From contig NZ_CP025794.1 in assembly GCF_002906655.1 (NCBI RefSeq), forward strand, positions 1,860,001 to 1,924,000: a DNA stretch of 64,000 nt, read 5' to 3'. This DNA comes from Vibrio hyugaensis (GTDB taxonomy: Bacteria > Pseudomonadota > Gammaproteobacteria > Enterobacterales > Vibrionaceae). The stretch's first letter is position 1. Each line of letters starts with the position of its first letter. Shown in pieces: positions 18,311 through 29,300 of the stretch. The position numbers were made by a program, and so were the translations under genes. The notes under the pieces were generated by a model. That model was not told the DNA's origin. It saw only the letters and a list, made by a program, of their open reading frames with translations, and searched no databases.

Positions 18311-19896
18311 TACGCTCTCTCCTTCGTTTTCAATACTTTTTCAATCACAGCAAAACAACCGACGCTGAGTAACAACAAGGTAACCGACACAACAGCCGCA
18401 GCATCCATCTGGTAACTTCCCAACAATTGGAATAGGTACAACGGCAAGGTTCTAAACTCTTGCCCACCAAACAAAGCAATCGCACTCAAGTCACCAATCG
18501 CAAACATAAAGCTGATAGCAAAAGCATGTGCAAATGGCCTGCGCAGTGCTTGCCACTCCACCACTCTAAAACGTTGCCAACCACGCATACCCAAACTGGC
18601 ACAGACATACTGATATTGCTGCTCAATGTGCAACATAGGTTGAGATAAAGTCTTAATGACATATGGCAAGGCCATCAAACCATTAACCAAAATAACCACA
18701 AAAAACGCTAAGCTGAATACATCGGTAAATGAGCGCAGCAATAGGAACAATCCCGTACTGATCACTAAGCCCGGCGTCACCAAAATGATGGTACCAATAA
18801 GCTCAATTTGATCAGCGCGAGTATTTTTATACTGCAAACGCCAACGTCGGCTAGTCAGCAAAATCGATACGCCAGCGGCCACGGCAAGAGAACTCGCCAG
18901 GACCGCAACTTTGAGTGAATTGAACAGTGCAGACCAAAAACGCTCATCACTCAATACCGGCCAAACTTGTTGGTTGATACCACTGAAGACCACCATCAAA
19001 AGTGGCGGTATTACTAGTAAAAAGGCACCTATGATCCAAAAGCTATCCCAAGCTTTTGACCACCCATGATCCTTCGTTAAATATTGCTGTACCGATGTGC
19101 TGCCAGTGCTTACTGAGACTGGCTTCGTCAACTTTTGTACGCCAATTGCTAACAAGCCGCACAACAACATTTGCCACAGTGCCAAAAGCGCCCCGGCTTG
19201 CAGATCAAAATCGAACTTAATTGCCTGATAAATGGCAAGCTCAATAGTGGTCGATTTCGGTCCGCCGCCTAACGCCATCACGGTGGCAAAACTGGTAAAG
19301 CAAAGCATAAACACCAAGCCGCTTACGTGTGGCAATTGCTGCCTTAGGCGTGGCCATTCCACCCAGCGAAATTTATCCCAATGGCTCATTCCAAGGTGTG
19401 CACACAGTTTATGTTGCTCTGCTGGGATAGATTCTAATGCCTGCAAAAGTAAGCGCGCTGCATAAGGCATATTGAAGAACACATGCGCAAGTAGAATACC
19501 GTTCAGACCATAAATGGAAAACGGCAGCTCCGCATCGATACTTTTCAGCCATTGAGCTAGCAAACCACTATTACCGTAAATCGCCAATAAGCCGAATACG
19601 CCAACTAGTACAGGCAAAACTAAAGTGGACGCAAACAATTTTAATAGTAGAGACTTACCAAAGAACTCACGTCGAGAAAGCGCATGCGCAACGGGAATAG
19701 CAAAGCCAACACTCAATAGTGTAGATAGAAAAGCTTGGTAGAAGCTGAACTTGGTGACGTGCTGATAGTATGGGTCTCCCCATACCATAGACACATCAAG
19801 TGAAGGCGCTTGGACAAGCAAAGCACCCAGGGCAGAAATAACAAAGGTCGCGATAATCATCGCGACCCCTAACCCTATTTTCGGAACAGAATTCAA
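18310..19896 (-). CDS. thiP: Thiamine ABC transporter, permease protein
   Basis: This is a polytopic inner-membrane permease, 528 residues, with two tandem binding-protein-dependent transport domains (about 50-260 and 300-520) and roughly twelve membrane helices. Each half has an EAA-like loop that docks the ATPase: LCAHLGMSHWDKFRWVEWPR in the first and VCASLGMRGWQRFRVVEWQA in the second. The repetition shows an internal duplication. It sits 14 bases downstream of thiB and overlaps thiQ by a single base. Confidence 0.95.
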   Translation of the reverse strand: MNSVPKIGLGVAMIIATFVISALGALLVQAPSLDVSMVWGDPYYQHVTKFSFYQAFLSTLLSVGFAIPVAHALSRREFFGKSLLLKLFASTLVLPVLVGVFGLLAIYGNSGLLAQWLKSIDAELPFSIYGLNGILLAHVFFNMPYAARLLLQALESIPAEQHKLCAHLGMSHWDKFRWVEWPRLRQQLPHVSGLVFMLCFTSFATVMALGGGPKSTTIELAIYQAIKFDFDLQAGALLALWQMLLCGLLAIGVQKLTKPVSVSTGSTSVQQYLTKDHGWSKAWDSFWIIGAFLLVIPPLLMVVFSGINQQVWPVLSDERFWSALFNSLKVAVLASSLAVAAGVSILLTSRRWRLQYKNTRADQIELIGTIILVTPGLVISTGLFLLLRSFTDVFSLAFFVVILVNGLMALPYVIKTLSQPMLHIEQQYQYVCASLGMRGWQRFRVVEWQALRRPFAHAFAISFMFAIGDLSAIALFGGQEFRTLPLYLFQLLGSYQMDAAAVVSVTLLLLSVGCFAVIEKVLKTKERA

Positions 19897-19910
19897 AAGT
19901 AGAACCTATG

Positions 19911-20903
19911 TTAGAACGTCAATGCGCTTTGCCATTCGCGAATCCAAGTCTTGCGCATTTTCGCTACTTCGTCTGCACTAAAGCTCAATGGTTTGCTTGG
20001 CACGCTCAGAGTTTCAAAGCCTTTTGGTAATTCAACGTTAGTTACTGGGTACATCCAGTTACCTGTTGGCATCGCAGATTGGAAATCATCACTCAAAATA
20101 AAGTTCATGAACTCATCTGCTAACTTCGCATTTTTTGAGCCTTTGACCTTAGCCGCCACCTCCACTTGCATGTAGTGCCCTTCGGCAAAATTTGCGCTTG
20201 CGTATTTCGCGTCATCTTCTGCAATCAAATGGTACGCGGGAGAGGTCGTGTAAGACAGCACGAGATCGGACTCACCGTTCAAAAACATCGAGTAAGCTTC
20301 TGACCAGCCTTTGGTAACCGTAACTGTTTTCGTTGCCAGTTGCTTCCACGCTTGAGTCGCATCATCGCCATAGATGGACTTCATCCACAACATCAAGCCT
20401 TGACCCGGAGTCGAAGTGCGAGGGTCTTGGTAAATCACTTTCAGATCATCACGCTCTTCCACCAGCTCTTTCATGCTTTTTGGAGGATTCGCCAACTTCT
20501 CCTTGTTGTATACAAACGCAAAGTAGCCGTAATCGTACGGTACGAAGGTCTTATCGTCCCAACCATTAGGTAGCGTAGTCTTTGAGGTATCAACATTATG
20601 CTCAGCCAGAAGCCCGGTCTTTTTCGCTTCCGCCATCAGGTTATTATCCAAACCTAACACGATATCCGCTTTGCTATTGTTTCCTTCCAAACGAAGGCGG
20701 TTAAGGATTGAAACACCGTCGTCCAGCGCAACAAAATTAACGTCGCAACCGCATTTGGCTTCGAATGCTTTTTCGACTTTAGGACCCGGTCCCCAATCGG
20801 CAGCAAAAGAATCGTATGTGTAGACAGTTAGGGTGTTTTCAGCGGCAAACGCCGAAGTAGAAGTGATGGCTGCAAGGGCAATCAGACTAAGAGTGGTTTT
20901 CAC
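19911..20903 (-). CDS. thiB: Thiamine-binding periplasmic protein
   Basis: ThiB (TbpA) delivers thiamine and its phosphates to ThiPQ. I start it at the GTG at 20903, preceded by GGAGAG at good spacing, giving 330 residues with a signal peptide ending STSAFA before AENTLTVYTYDSFAADWGPG. The longer frame to 20975 reads through riboswitch DNA and adds non-homologous residues. LTVYTYDSFAADWGPGP and DPRTSTPGQGLMLWMK are typical of the family. The TPP riboswitch immediately upstream confirms the pathway. Confidence 0.95.
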   Translation of the reverse strand: MKTTLSLIALAAITSTSAFAAENTLTVYTYDSFAADWGPGPKVEKAFEAKCGCDVNFVALDDGVSILNRLRLEGNNSKADIVLGLDNNLMAEAKKTGLLAEHNVDTSKTTLPNGWDDKTFVPYDYGYFAFVYNKEKLANPPKSMKELVEERDDLKVIYQDPRTSTPGQGLMLWMKSIYGDDATQAWKQLATKTVTVTKGWSEAYSMFLNGESDLVLSYTTSPAYHLIAEDDAKYASANFAEGHYMQVEVAAKVKGSKNAKLADEFMNFILSDDFQSAMPTGNWMYPVTNVELPKGFETLSVPSKPLSFSADEVAKMRKTWIREWQSALTF

Positions 20904-20984
20904 TGCTCGCTCTCCATTTGCATGAGTAACATGAGTTGAGCGGCACAGGGTTGAGGCGGTATTTAGGACTTCCAATATCCAGAC

Positions 20985-21075
20985 TCAATTCCTACGCCAG
21001 CATTATCTGGTTCAGGTAATACGGGTCCCTGCCTGCTCAACAATGTTAAACAATTAGGTCTCAGCTCGCCAATGC
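20985..21075 (-). promoter_or_regulatory. TPP riboswitch (THI element) controlling thiBPQ
   Basis: Read on the minus strand, the leader contains GCTGAGA (CTGAGA at 21059-21064), ACCCG (21022-21026), ACCTGAACCAGATAATG and CTGGCGTAGGAA (20989-21000), in the order and spacing of the conserved thi-box core. The pyrimidine-sensing (CUGAGA) and pyrophosphate-sensing (ACCUGA...AUAAUGC...GCGUAGG) helices are both present. It ends about 80 bases before the thiB GTG and should shut off expression when TPP is abundant. No obvious intrinsic terminator follows, suggesting control at translation initiation. Confidence 0.93.
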
Positions 21076-21153
21076 ATTGATAAGTTCAATGTAAAATGAC
21101 TTTGCTCCCCGATGAGTTGGATGGATTGTAAAGATCTTTTATTGATTACACAA

Positions 21154-21792
21154 TCAACGTTGGTCATAACCCCAGCGTGGCACCAAGCCTTGCTCAATAC
21201 CAAGGTGATCGAGAATTCTTGCCACCATAAAGTCAACCAAGTCTTCAATGCTCTTAGGCTGATGATAGAAGCCCGGTGCTGCCGGCATAATGGTGACGCC
21301 CATCTGCGAGAGCTTGTGCATGTTTTCAAGATGCAGTGTTGAGAAAGGCGTTTCACGCACCACAAGTAACAGTTGCCCACGCTCTTTCATCACCACGTCT
21401 GCAGCACGTTCAATTAAGTTATCTGACATGCCGTGTGCAATGGCCGCGACACTGCCCGCGGAACATGGACACACCACCATTTGCTTTGGCGCAGCCGAAC
21501 CAGAGGCCACTGGCGAGAACCAATCGTCTTTGCCACAAACGGTGATATTATCTGGATTGCACTTGAGATGCTCAACTAACGCCTTTTGCGCCGCTTCAGG
21601 GCCGCTTGGTAGTTTCAGGTCATGCTCGGTCGCCATCACGACACGAGCAGCCGAAGAGATCAACACGTAAACGTGGTAATCCGCAGCAACTAGGCATTCA
21701 AGAAGGCGAAGACCATAAGGGGCACCAGAGGCGCCCGTTAATGCTAATGTGATGGCTTTTTTAGGGGTTACTTTTTGTTGCATAAATGTCAT
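21154..21792 (-). CDS. ubiX: Flavin prenyltransferase UbiX
   Basis: UbiX attaches a dimethylallyl group to FMN to make the prenylated flavin cofactor used by the UbiD decarboxylase in ubiquinone synthesis. The 212-residue flavoprotein has [19 protein letters not shown] near the N-terminus (FMN-binding GASGAPYG). [23 protein letters not shown] and [18 protein letters not shown] are the other conserved blocks. Its ATG overlaps the mpl stop (TAATG), so it is coupled to mpl. The thiBPQ riboswitch lies just downstream. Confidence 0.96.
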   Translation of the reverse strand: MTFMQQKVTPKKAITLALTGASGAPYGLRLLECLVAADYHVYVLISSAARVVMATEHDLKLPSGPEAAQKALVEHLKCNPDNITVCGKDDWFSPVASGSAAPKQMVVCPCSAGSVAAIAHGMSDNLIERAADVVMKERGQLLLVVRETPFSTLHLENMHKLSQMGVTIMPAAPGFYHQPKSIEDLVDFMVARILDHLGIEQGLVPRWGYDQR

Positions 21793-23150
21793 TAAGCTTT
21801 TTGTTTCAGTTGTTCTAGAAGCTTGCCGTGGATACCACCAAAACCACCGTTACTCATTACGAGGATTTGGTCACCTGGCTGCGCTTGCTCTACGATTTTT
21901 GCGACAAAGCTGTCCATCTCTGCACCCACAAAAGCAGGTTGTTTACACTGGTCTGCAATCTCTTGTACTGACCAATCAATGTTGTCTGGTTGGAAGAGGA
22001 ACACCTCATCAGCACTGTGCAGAGAAGCCGCTAAAGTATTCTTATGAACACCGCGTTTCATCGTTGCAGAGCGTGGCTCCAAAACGGCAAGAATACGTTT
22101 TTCGCCAACCTTGTTACGTAAACCGCCCAATGTCAGTTCAATCGCCGTTGGATGATGAGCAAAATCGTCGTAAACCGTCACGCCATGCTCTTCACCTTTC
22201 AGCTCCAAGCGACGTTTGGTGTTAATAAAACGACCGAGAGCCTGACATGCAAGTTCTGGTGTAACACCCACATGGCGAGCAGCAGCAATCGCCATCAAAG
22301 CGTTATCCACGTTGTGGTCACCGACAAGATCCCAATCCACGACGCCAACTTTCTCACCTTGCAATGAAACTTCAAATTTAGAGCCATCGATAACCAATTT
22401 GTGCGCTTGCCAATCACCGTCGACACCTGAGAACTGCTTTTCAGTCCAACAACCGCGCTCGATCACGTCTTGCAGCGACTGATCTTGCTTAGGTGCTAGG
22501 ATCAAGCCGTTGCCCGGAACAGTGCGCACTAAGTGGTGGAATTGACGTTTAATCGCCTCTAGATCGTCGAAGATGTCCGCATGATCAAACTCAAGGTTGT
22601 TCATGATCAGTGTACGTGGATGGTAGTGAACAAACTTAGATCGCTTATCGAAAAAAGCACTGTCATATTCGTCGGCTTCTACGACAAAAAACATGCTTTC
22701 ACCCAAGCGAGCCGACACTCCGAAGTTACCTAATACGCCGCCAACGAGGAAACCAGGCTGGTAACCGCAGTCTTCTAGAATCCAAGCCAGCATGCTTGAA
22801 GTGGTGGTTTTGCCGTGAGTACCTGAAACCGCAAGTACCCAGCGATCGTGGAGTAAAAACTCCTGTAACCATTGCGGGCCAGAGGTATAACGCATGTTAG
22901 TGTTCAATACATGCTCAACACATGGGTTACCACGGCTCATCGCGTTACCAATCACCACAAGATCGGGTTGAGGGTCAAGCTGAGAAGGGTCAAAGCCTTC
23001 AATTATTTCAATACCTTGCGACTCTAACAGGGTGCTCATTGGTGGATAAACATTGGCATCTGAACCCGTTACTTTATGACCTAACTGACGAGCCAAAACT
23101 GCTGCACCGCCCATAAACGTGCCGCAGATACCCAAGATATGAATGTGCAT
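21792..23150 (-). CDS. mpl: UDP-N-acetylmuramate:L-alanyl-gamma-D-glutamyl-meso-diaminopimelate ligase
   Basis: Mpl joins recycled murein tripeptide to UDP-MurNAc and so returns cell-wall peptide to the precursor pool. It is a 452-residue Mur-ligase family member: N-terminal domain [23 protein letters not shown] loop [15 protein letters not shown] (about 109-123), central [11 protein letters not shown], and C-terminal [16 protein letters not shown]. The sequence matches Mpl better than MurC by the GICGTFMGG start and length. It is co-transcribed with ubiX. Upstream is the 313-bp gap before the divergent fbp. Confidence 0.96.
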   Translation of the reverse strand: MHIHILGICGTFMGGAAVLARQLGHKVTGSDANVYPPMSTLLESQGIEIIEGFDPSQLDPQPDLVVIGNAMSRGNPCVEHVLNTNMRYTSGPQWLQEFLLHDRWVLAVSGTHGKTTTSSMLAWILEDCGYQPGFLVGGVLGNFGVSARLGESMFFVVEADEYDSAFFDKRSKFVHYHPRTLIMNNLEFDHADIFDDLEAIKRQFHHLVRTVPGNGLILAPKQDQSLQDVIERGCWTEKQFSGVDGDWQAHKLVIDGSKFEVSLQGEKVGVVDWDLVGDHNVDNALMAIAAARHVGVTPELACQALGRFINTKRRLELKGEEHGVTVYDDFAHHPTAIELTLGGLRNKVGEKRILAVLEPRSATMKRGVHKNTLAASLHSADEVFLFQPDNIDWSVQEIADQCKQPAFVGAEMDSFVAKIVEQAQPGDQILVMSNGGFGGIHGKLLEQLKQKA

Positions 23151-24480
<1,330 letters not shown>

Positions 24481-24497
24481 TTTCAGACCTTTGTCCA

Positions 24498-24527
24498 ACG
24501 CGGCGGGTGTTTACCTGCCGCGTTTTT
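24498..24527 (+). terminator. Intrinsic terminator after fbp
   Basis: ACGCGGC pairs with GCCGCGT (inner GGGT/ACCT extends it), followed by TTTTTG. Confidence 0.88.
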
Positions 24528-24597
24528 GTCGCTAAAGTGAGTAACGAATCAATCGTAAGATGAGCCTGACTCATCCTCACTGAAAAGGACTATTCAA

Positions 24598-25128
24598 ATG
24601 AGCTTAAACAACGTACCAGCGGGTAAATCATTGCCTGACGATATCTATGTCGTGATCGAAATCCCTGCTAACGCCGATCCAATCAAATACGAAGTAGATA
24701 AAGACACTGGTGCTGTATTCGTTGATCGTTTCATGTCTGCACCTATGTTTTACCCTTGCAACTATGGTTACGTGAACGACACCCTTTCTCTAGACGGCGA
24801 CCCAGTAGACGTACTGGTTCCGACTCCTTACCCACTGATGCCAGGTTCTGTGATTCGTTGTCGCCCAGTTGGCGTATTGAAGATGACGGATGAGTCAGGT
24901 GAAGACGCAAAAGTCTTCGCTGTCCCGCACTCTAAAATCTCAAAGGAGTACGAGGGCATTCAAGATGTCGGTGACATCCCGGAACTATTGAAGGCGCAAA
25001 TCACACAATTCTTTGAGCGCTATAAAGAGCTGGAAGCTGGTAAGTGGGTGAAAGTTGATGGCTGGGCAGATGTGGCCGCAGCAAAAGCAGAAATCCTAGA
25101 ATCTTACGAACGCGCGCAAAACAAATAA
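24598..25128 (+). CDS. ppa: Inorganic pyrophosphatase, family I
   Basis: Ppa hydrolyses pyrophosphate and drives biosynthetic reactions forward. It has 176 residues, the standard bacterial length. It contains the family signature DGDPVDVLV with three metal-binding aspartates (about 66-71), [17 protein letters not shown] and [11 protein letters not shown]. Its own terminator follows. The fbp-ppa neighbourhood is conserved in Vibrio and enterobacteria. Confidence 0.97.
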   Translation: MSLNNVPAGKSLPDDIYVVIEIPANADPIKYEVDKDTGAVFVDRFMSAPMFYPCNYGYVNDTLSLDGDPVDVLVPTPYPLMPGSVIRCRPVGVLKMTDESGEDAKVFAVPHSKISKEYEGIQDVGDIPELLKAQITQFFERYKELEAGKWVKVDGWADVAAAKAEILESYERAQNK

Positions 25129-25145
25129 CTGCGAACGCTTAAAAG

Positions 25146-25183
25146 TAAAAGAGCTGCACATTAGCAGCTCTTTTCAGTTTTTT
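25146..25183. terminator. Terminator after ppa (bidirectional)
   Basis: AAGAGCTGC pairs with GCAGCTCTT around ACATTA, followed by TTCAGTTTTTT. The minus-strand side also carries a T-rich run (TTTTACTTTT), fitting the convergent lipoprotein gene at 25192. Confidence 0.87.
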
Positions 25184-25191
25184 GGCTTTGA

Positions 25192-25557
25192 TCAGTACTC
25201 GCCTGCCGTTGAGTGTCTGCCCGATTCATAGTTTTGTTGGAAGAATGGGTCAATGTCATCGCAAATACCGAAGTACGGCATATCTCTCACACCTAGCATG
25301 TAAGCACTCTGTTCGCAGTACTCTTTTTTACCTTCCTGATAACCGGATTGATAAGCCATAACCAATTCGGGTGTAGCACGATTCGTTTCATCAAGTTTGG
25401 CGATTCGCTCTTCCGATAGCTCGATTAGACCATCAAGAGCAGGTTGCTTACCAAAAGTCTGCCAATCTGTGACGTTGGCAGAAGTTGGTAGTGATGTTTG
25501 CGCACAAGCACTGAGCAAGACTAGCGCGGCACCGATAGCAAGTAACCTCATGTTCAC
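25192..25557 (-). CDS. DUF2799 lipoprotein, copy A
   Basis: This 121-residue lipoprotein has the signal LLAIGAALVLLSAC with lipobox LSAC and lipidated Cys18; Ala at +2 predicts the outer membrane. The mature part carries the DUF2799 pattern: WQTFGKQPALDG, YQSGYQEGKKEYCEQSAYMLG, then a tyrosine-GICDD motif (YFGICDDIDPFF) and YESGR. It is paralogous to the adjacent gene at 25568, 10 bases upstream in the same transcript. Function is unknown. Two conserved Cys (in YCEQ and GICDD) might form a disulphide in the periplasm, which is inference. Confidence 0.85.
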   Translation of the reverse strand: MNMRLLAIGAALVLLSACAQTSLPTSANVTDWQTFGKQPALDGLIELSEERIAKLDETNRATPELVMAYQSGYQEGKKEYCEQSAYMLGVRDMPYFGICDDIDPFFQQNYESGRHSTAGEY

Positions 25558-25567
25558 CCCTTAAAAT

Positions 25568-25906
25568 CTAGTAGCGTTTACTGCCCTTTGCAGTTCGCCC
25601 TAATTCATATTCTCGGCGGAAACGATCATCAACATCATCACATATCCCGCGATAGTAGCGCCTACTTTCTCCTAACGAGAATGCATCTTGTGCGCAGTAG
25701 TTTGAGCGCCCCGCTTCATAACCGTTGCTGTATGCCACGTAGAGTTCGTCGCCATTGTTGAACTCTTGCATTGACAGTTTGGTGTCCCCGGCTTCAGCTT
25801 GCTGCATGCCATATTGCTTCCATTCCATACTGTCGTTGCTACTCGGTGGTGTCGTACTTGAGCACCCCACTAAAAGCAGCAGTATCATTGGTGATAGATA
25901 TTTCAT
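25568..25906 (-). CDS. DUF2799 lipoprotein, copy B
   Basis: This 112-residue lipoprotein starts MKYLSPMILLLLVGC, with lipidated Cys15 in LVGC and Ser at +2 (outer membrane predicted). It shares the block order of copy A: WKQYGMQQAEAG, YSNGYEAGRSNYCAQDAFSLG, YRGICDDVDDRFRREYELGR. The arrangement YCxxxAxxLG...GICDDxDxxF is common to both, so they arose by tandem duplication and diverged strongly elsewhere. It is the upstream gene of the pair. Confidence 0.85.
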   Translation of the reverse strand: MKYLSPMILLLLVGCSSTTPPSSNDSMEWKQYGMQQAEAGDTKLSMQEFNNGDELYVAYSNGYEAGRSNYCAQDAFSLGESRRYYRGICDDVDDRFRREYELGRTAKGSKRY

Positions 25907-25970
25907 CGCAGACCTCCCAAGTCTTTGTTGTATATATCGTCAATGCATACGTTACTGCTCTGATTATAGT

Positions 25971-26318
25971 TCACACTCGTTGACACCAATCACCAGATGC
26001 AATCTCTTCAGTCAATTGCTCCGTATCTTGGTACAAATAGATCCAAGCTTGGCCAAACGGCGTGATGATGCTTTCTCTGCGATACTCTACAGGTACATCC
26101 TCAAGCTTATCGAGCTCCACCAGCGTTTCATTATCAATCAAATACACCTCACCTTGTATGACTTGTTGCCCAGTCGATAAAGCGGGGTAAGGCCCCAAGT
26201 CATAAAGCGCGAACTGGGCATCGGTTTGATGATGCCCAAGAAATTCGGCGGTACTCAAAAAGTGATGGTTGTGCTCTCCTTTGCGCAAGGTGCCATACAC
26301 AAATACCAAATGCTGCAT
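25971..26318 (-). CDS. ytfP: Gamma-glutamylcyclotransferase-like protein (YtfP family)
   Basis: This is a small cytosolic protein of the GGCT fold. The ATG at 26318 is chosen because AAGGAG lies 5 bases upstream; an in-frame GTG at 26324 is too close. The 115-residue product starts MQHLVFVYGTLRKGEHNHHF, with the VYGTLRKG substrate loop. It keeps a conserved Glu-containing stretch (VIQGEVYLIDNETLVELDKLE) and ends GDWCQRV. Its enzymatic substrate is unproven even in E. coli. It follows tamB with a 34-base gap in the same direction, as ytfP follows ytfN(tamB) in E. coli. Confidence 0.9.
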   Translation of the reverse strand: MQHLVFVYGTLRKGEHNHHFLSTAEFLGHHQTDAQFALYDLGPYPALSTGQQVIQGEVYLIDNETLVELDKLEDVPVEYRRESIITPFGQAWIYLYQDTEQLTEEIASGDWCQRV

Positions 26319-26351
26319 AACCACTCCTTAGTTATGTTTTAGAAACTAAGC

Positions 26352-29300
26352 TTAGTTGAATTCAAATTGGTACAGCAAATCAACCGCACTGTCGACACCG
26401 GATACCGCTTCTAAGTATAAGTCTTTCATCAATCGGTAACGCACGGTGAACTCACCCAATGAAGTAAAGATACCCACACCGTATTTAACTTGCAGGCCAG
26501 GAAGTATGTAACCACTTACCGTCACTTGAGAATCATCACCAGAACCAGCGGTATCCAACTGCAAATCTTGCACGCCAAAGGCTTCACCAATCTCACCGAC
26601 GACTTTACCGCTTTTCGCTAAACTCAAACCAATCAATGTCGTTGTCATCGCGTTACCGCCAGACTCCGCATCAATATCTTGACCACGTAATAAGTAAGAT
26701 AGCGCGTTCGCTTGCGGCATCGCAGGATCAGAGAAGATTTCTACCGTCGGGTCACTTGCTGGGCCAGTCACACGCACACCAGCCGTCACGTCATCTTGCG
26801 TATTATCTGGGTTACGAATCGCTTTGATAGAAACATAAGGCTGATCCGCAGGACCATTCATCATGATTTTACCTTCTTCGATCACCAAGTCTTGGCCAAA
26901 TGAACGGTAAGAACCATCAACGATATTCACTTCACCAACAATGAACGGACCTTTATCTTTCTGAGTTACATTCAAGTTACCTTGCAAGTCACCTTTCAAG
27001 CCAAATGCAGAAAGCTGGAAGTCATCACCAATTTTGATGTTGATATCGGTCTCTACGTTAAACGGCAATGCCTCATCACCATCAACTGGCTGCATGTCTT
27101 TGTTTAAGATAACGGTATCGCTCGACACGCCAACAGCACTTGGTGGCAACTCATCGATCAGAATACGTCCCCATGGGAGATTGATATTACCTTCAACTTT
27201 AGCAAGCTTAGGGGTCACATCGATGGTCATGTCTGGCTCGACTTTAATTCTCACCATTGGCGGCATATCTACTTTCAACTCTTTCGCAAATACGCGAGCC
27301 TTAGTGTGCCAATTTTCTAAATCACGCCAGTCCGCGTCACCATTGATCTCCAGCTTGCCATCCGGAGTAATGATGCCCGCATTTAAGTCTGCTTGATGCC
27401 CTTTGAAGTTAATCGCAACTTGTCCCGAATCGATGTCAATTGGTGTTACTTCACCTTGCAGCTTCATTTGGTCAATCAAAAACTGGCCATTCACCTTCGG
27501 ATGCATCACATCACCAGACAAAGCGAGATCCGTGTTCATGTTCGCTTTGAACAAGCTGTACTCACCGATAAGTGGCGCCAAGAAGTCCAAGTGGAACGTC
27601 GATAGCGACACCTTACCGTTAATCGTAGGCTTCTCGGACGACACATCATTCAGAGCGACCTTACCAGACAAATCCCCGTTATCCGTGACATCAAGTAACC
27701 ACTCAGCATCAAGCTTATCTTGCGCCAGCTTGGCTTTAAAACTCACACTTTCCCAACCGACTTTCACTGGTTGTTCTAGCGTTTGTTCTACCTGACCTTT
27801 TGGCATATCGACATTCACCGTGACTTCCGGTTTCATGTCTGGTGCCCATTTCGCAAACGCATTCGCGTTCACCGAGCCATTCAGCTTGGTTTCTGCGGGT
27901 AAGAATTGTTTGATTTGGTCGAAGTCAAAGTTAGTAACTGCTAACTTTGCCTCGCCGCTTTTGCCGACACTAATGTCTTCACTCAAACATACGCTTGAAT
28001 CAGACTGTAACCAACAGTGTGCTTGGACATCGGCGATCTGTTTATCAATGTTGACTTTAACTGCCGTCGATTTTTGCAGAGCCCATGGACCTTGCGGTGT
28101 ACTCAACGTTAAACGGCGCAGCGCCCCATCCCAGATCATCTCAGGCTTTTGCTTAAAAGTACCTTCGATTTCTAAACTACTTGAAACAATGTCAGACACC
28201 ACATCCAATGTCAGTTGGTGCAGCTTTTCGTCACCAGTGACTTCAAGATCTGCGCTATCAATTTTGATGTCGTCATAGGCAATGTTTTTGGCAATTAAGC
28301 TCACGTCCGCTTTTGGTGCAGGTAGAGGGGTCACATCACCTTTCAAGGTAATGGTTTCAACCTTTGCTTGCTGTTGCCAATCGAGTTGGTTCAGCGCAAG
28401 ATCCAGATTGATGTCTGGTTGCTTCAAACTGCCACGTAGCGCAACCGTACCATTCATCTTGCCGCTAAGATCCGGCACACTTTTCGAAAAGTCAGGGAAG
28501 TTAACCTCAACATCCATCAAGATTTGCTTGTCAATTTTACCTTTGGCATGCAGTTGGTTCGGACCATGCGATAACGCTAAACCTTGAGTATTTAGCTGGA
28601 TATCTTCTCCCTTACCATTCTTGTCAGACGCCTCTAATTGACCTTCGATGTTCAGCGGATAACCACGCAAAATACCGTCAATATCAAGCTTAGGAAGGCT
28701 CACTTGCCAACCGCCTTGCTCCGTTAAAGAGCCCGACGTAGATAAACTACCGCTGATGTCCCCTTCCGCTTCTTGCCACTGCAAACCCGGTTGAATGTTC
28801 TTCAGGTTCAAGTCCGCTTGCCAGTTGATAGGTGCAGCCCAATTTGCCATCACTTTACCAGCCAGTTCACCGCCTAAGGTTTTCACCACAATACTGTCTA
28901 GGTCAATCTGTTCTAATGTGCCTTTACCATTCAAAGCAACATCTAACGCGGGAATATCCTTACCAGATGCTTTCGTTTCCAGTGCGACGGTGTAGCCCTC
29001 TAGTGAACCTTTCGCCGCTAAGCTAGGCACCGAAACTTGGTAGTCACTCTTACCGCTCAATGGCCATTGCGCCTCAACATCTTTCAGTTTGATATCAAAT
29101 GGCAGCTCCGTTTTCAGTGGTTGGATTTGCCCTTCAATCTTCGCTTTAACCAAATCAGACAGCGTTGCCTGCAAGGACAAATCACCGACAGAGCCTGAAG
29201 CTGATAAAGACAGTTTCTGACCTTTCACATCAGCTTGTTTAACGAGCGCGTCAATTTGTGCTTGAATTGGATAGTCGCCAGATAACGTCACTTGCGTACT

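Noticed and set aside
20904..20975. Longer ThiB start
   Set aside because: It would translate through the leader just below the riboswitch and hide the signal peptide; the GTG at 20903 with GGAGAG is better.
21749..22225. 158-codon plus-strand frame over ubiX/mpl
   Set aside because: Antisense to two well-supported enzymes; no domain recognised.
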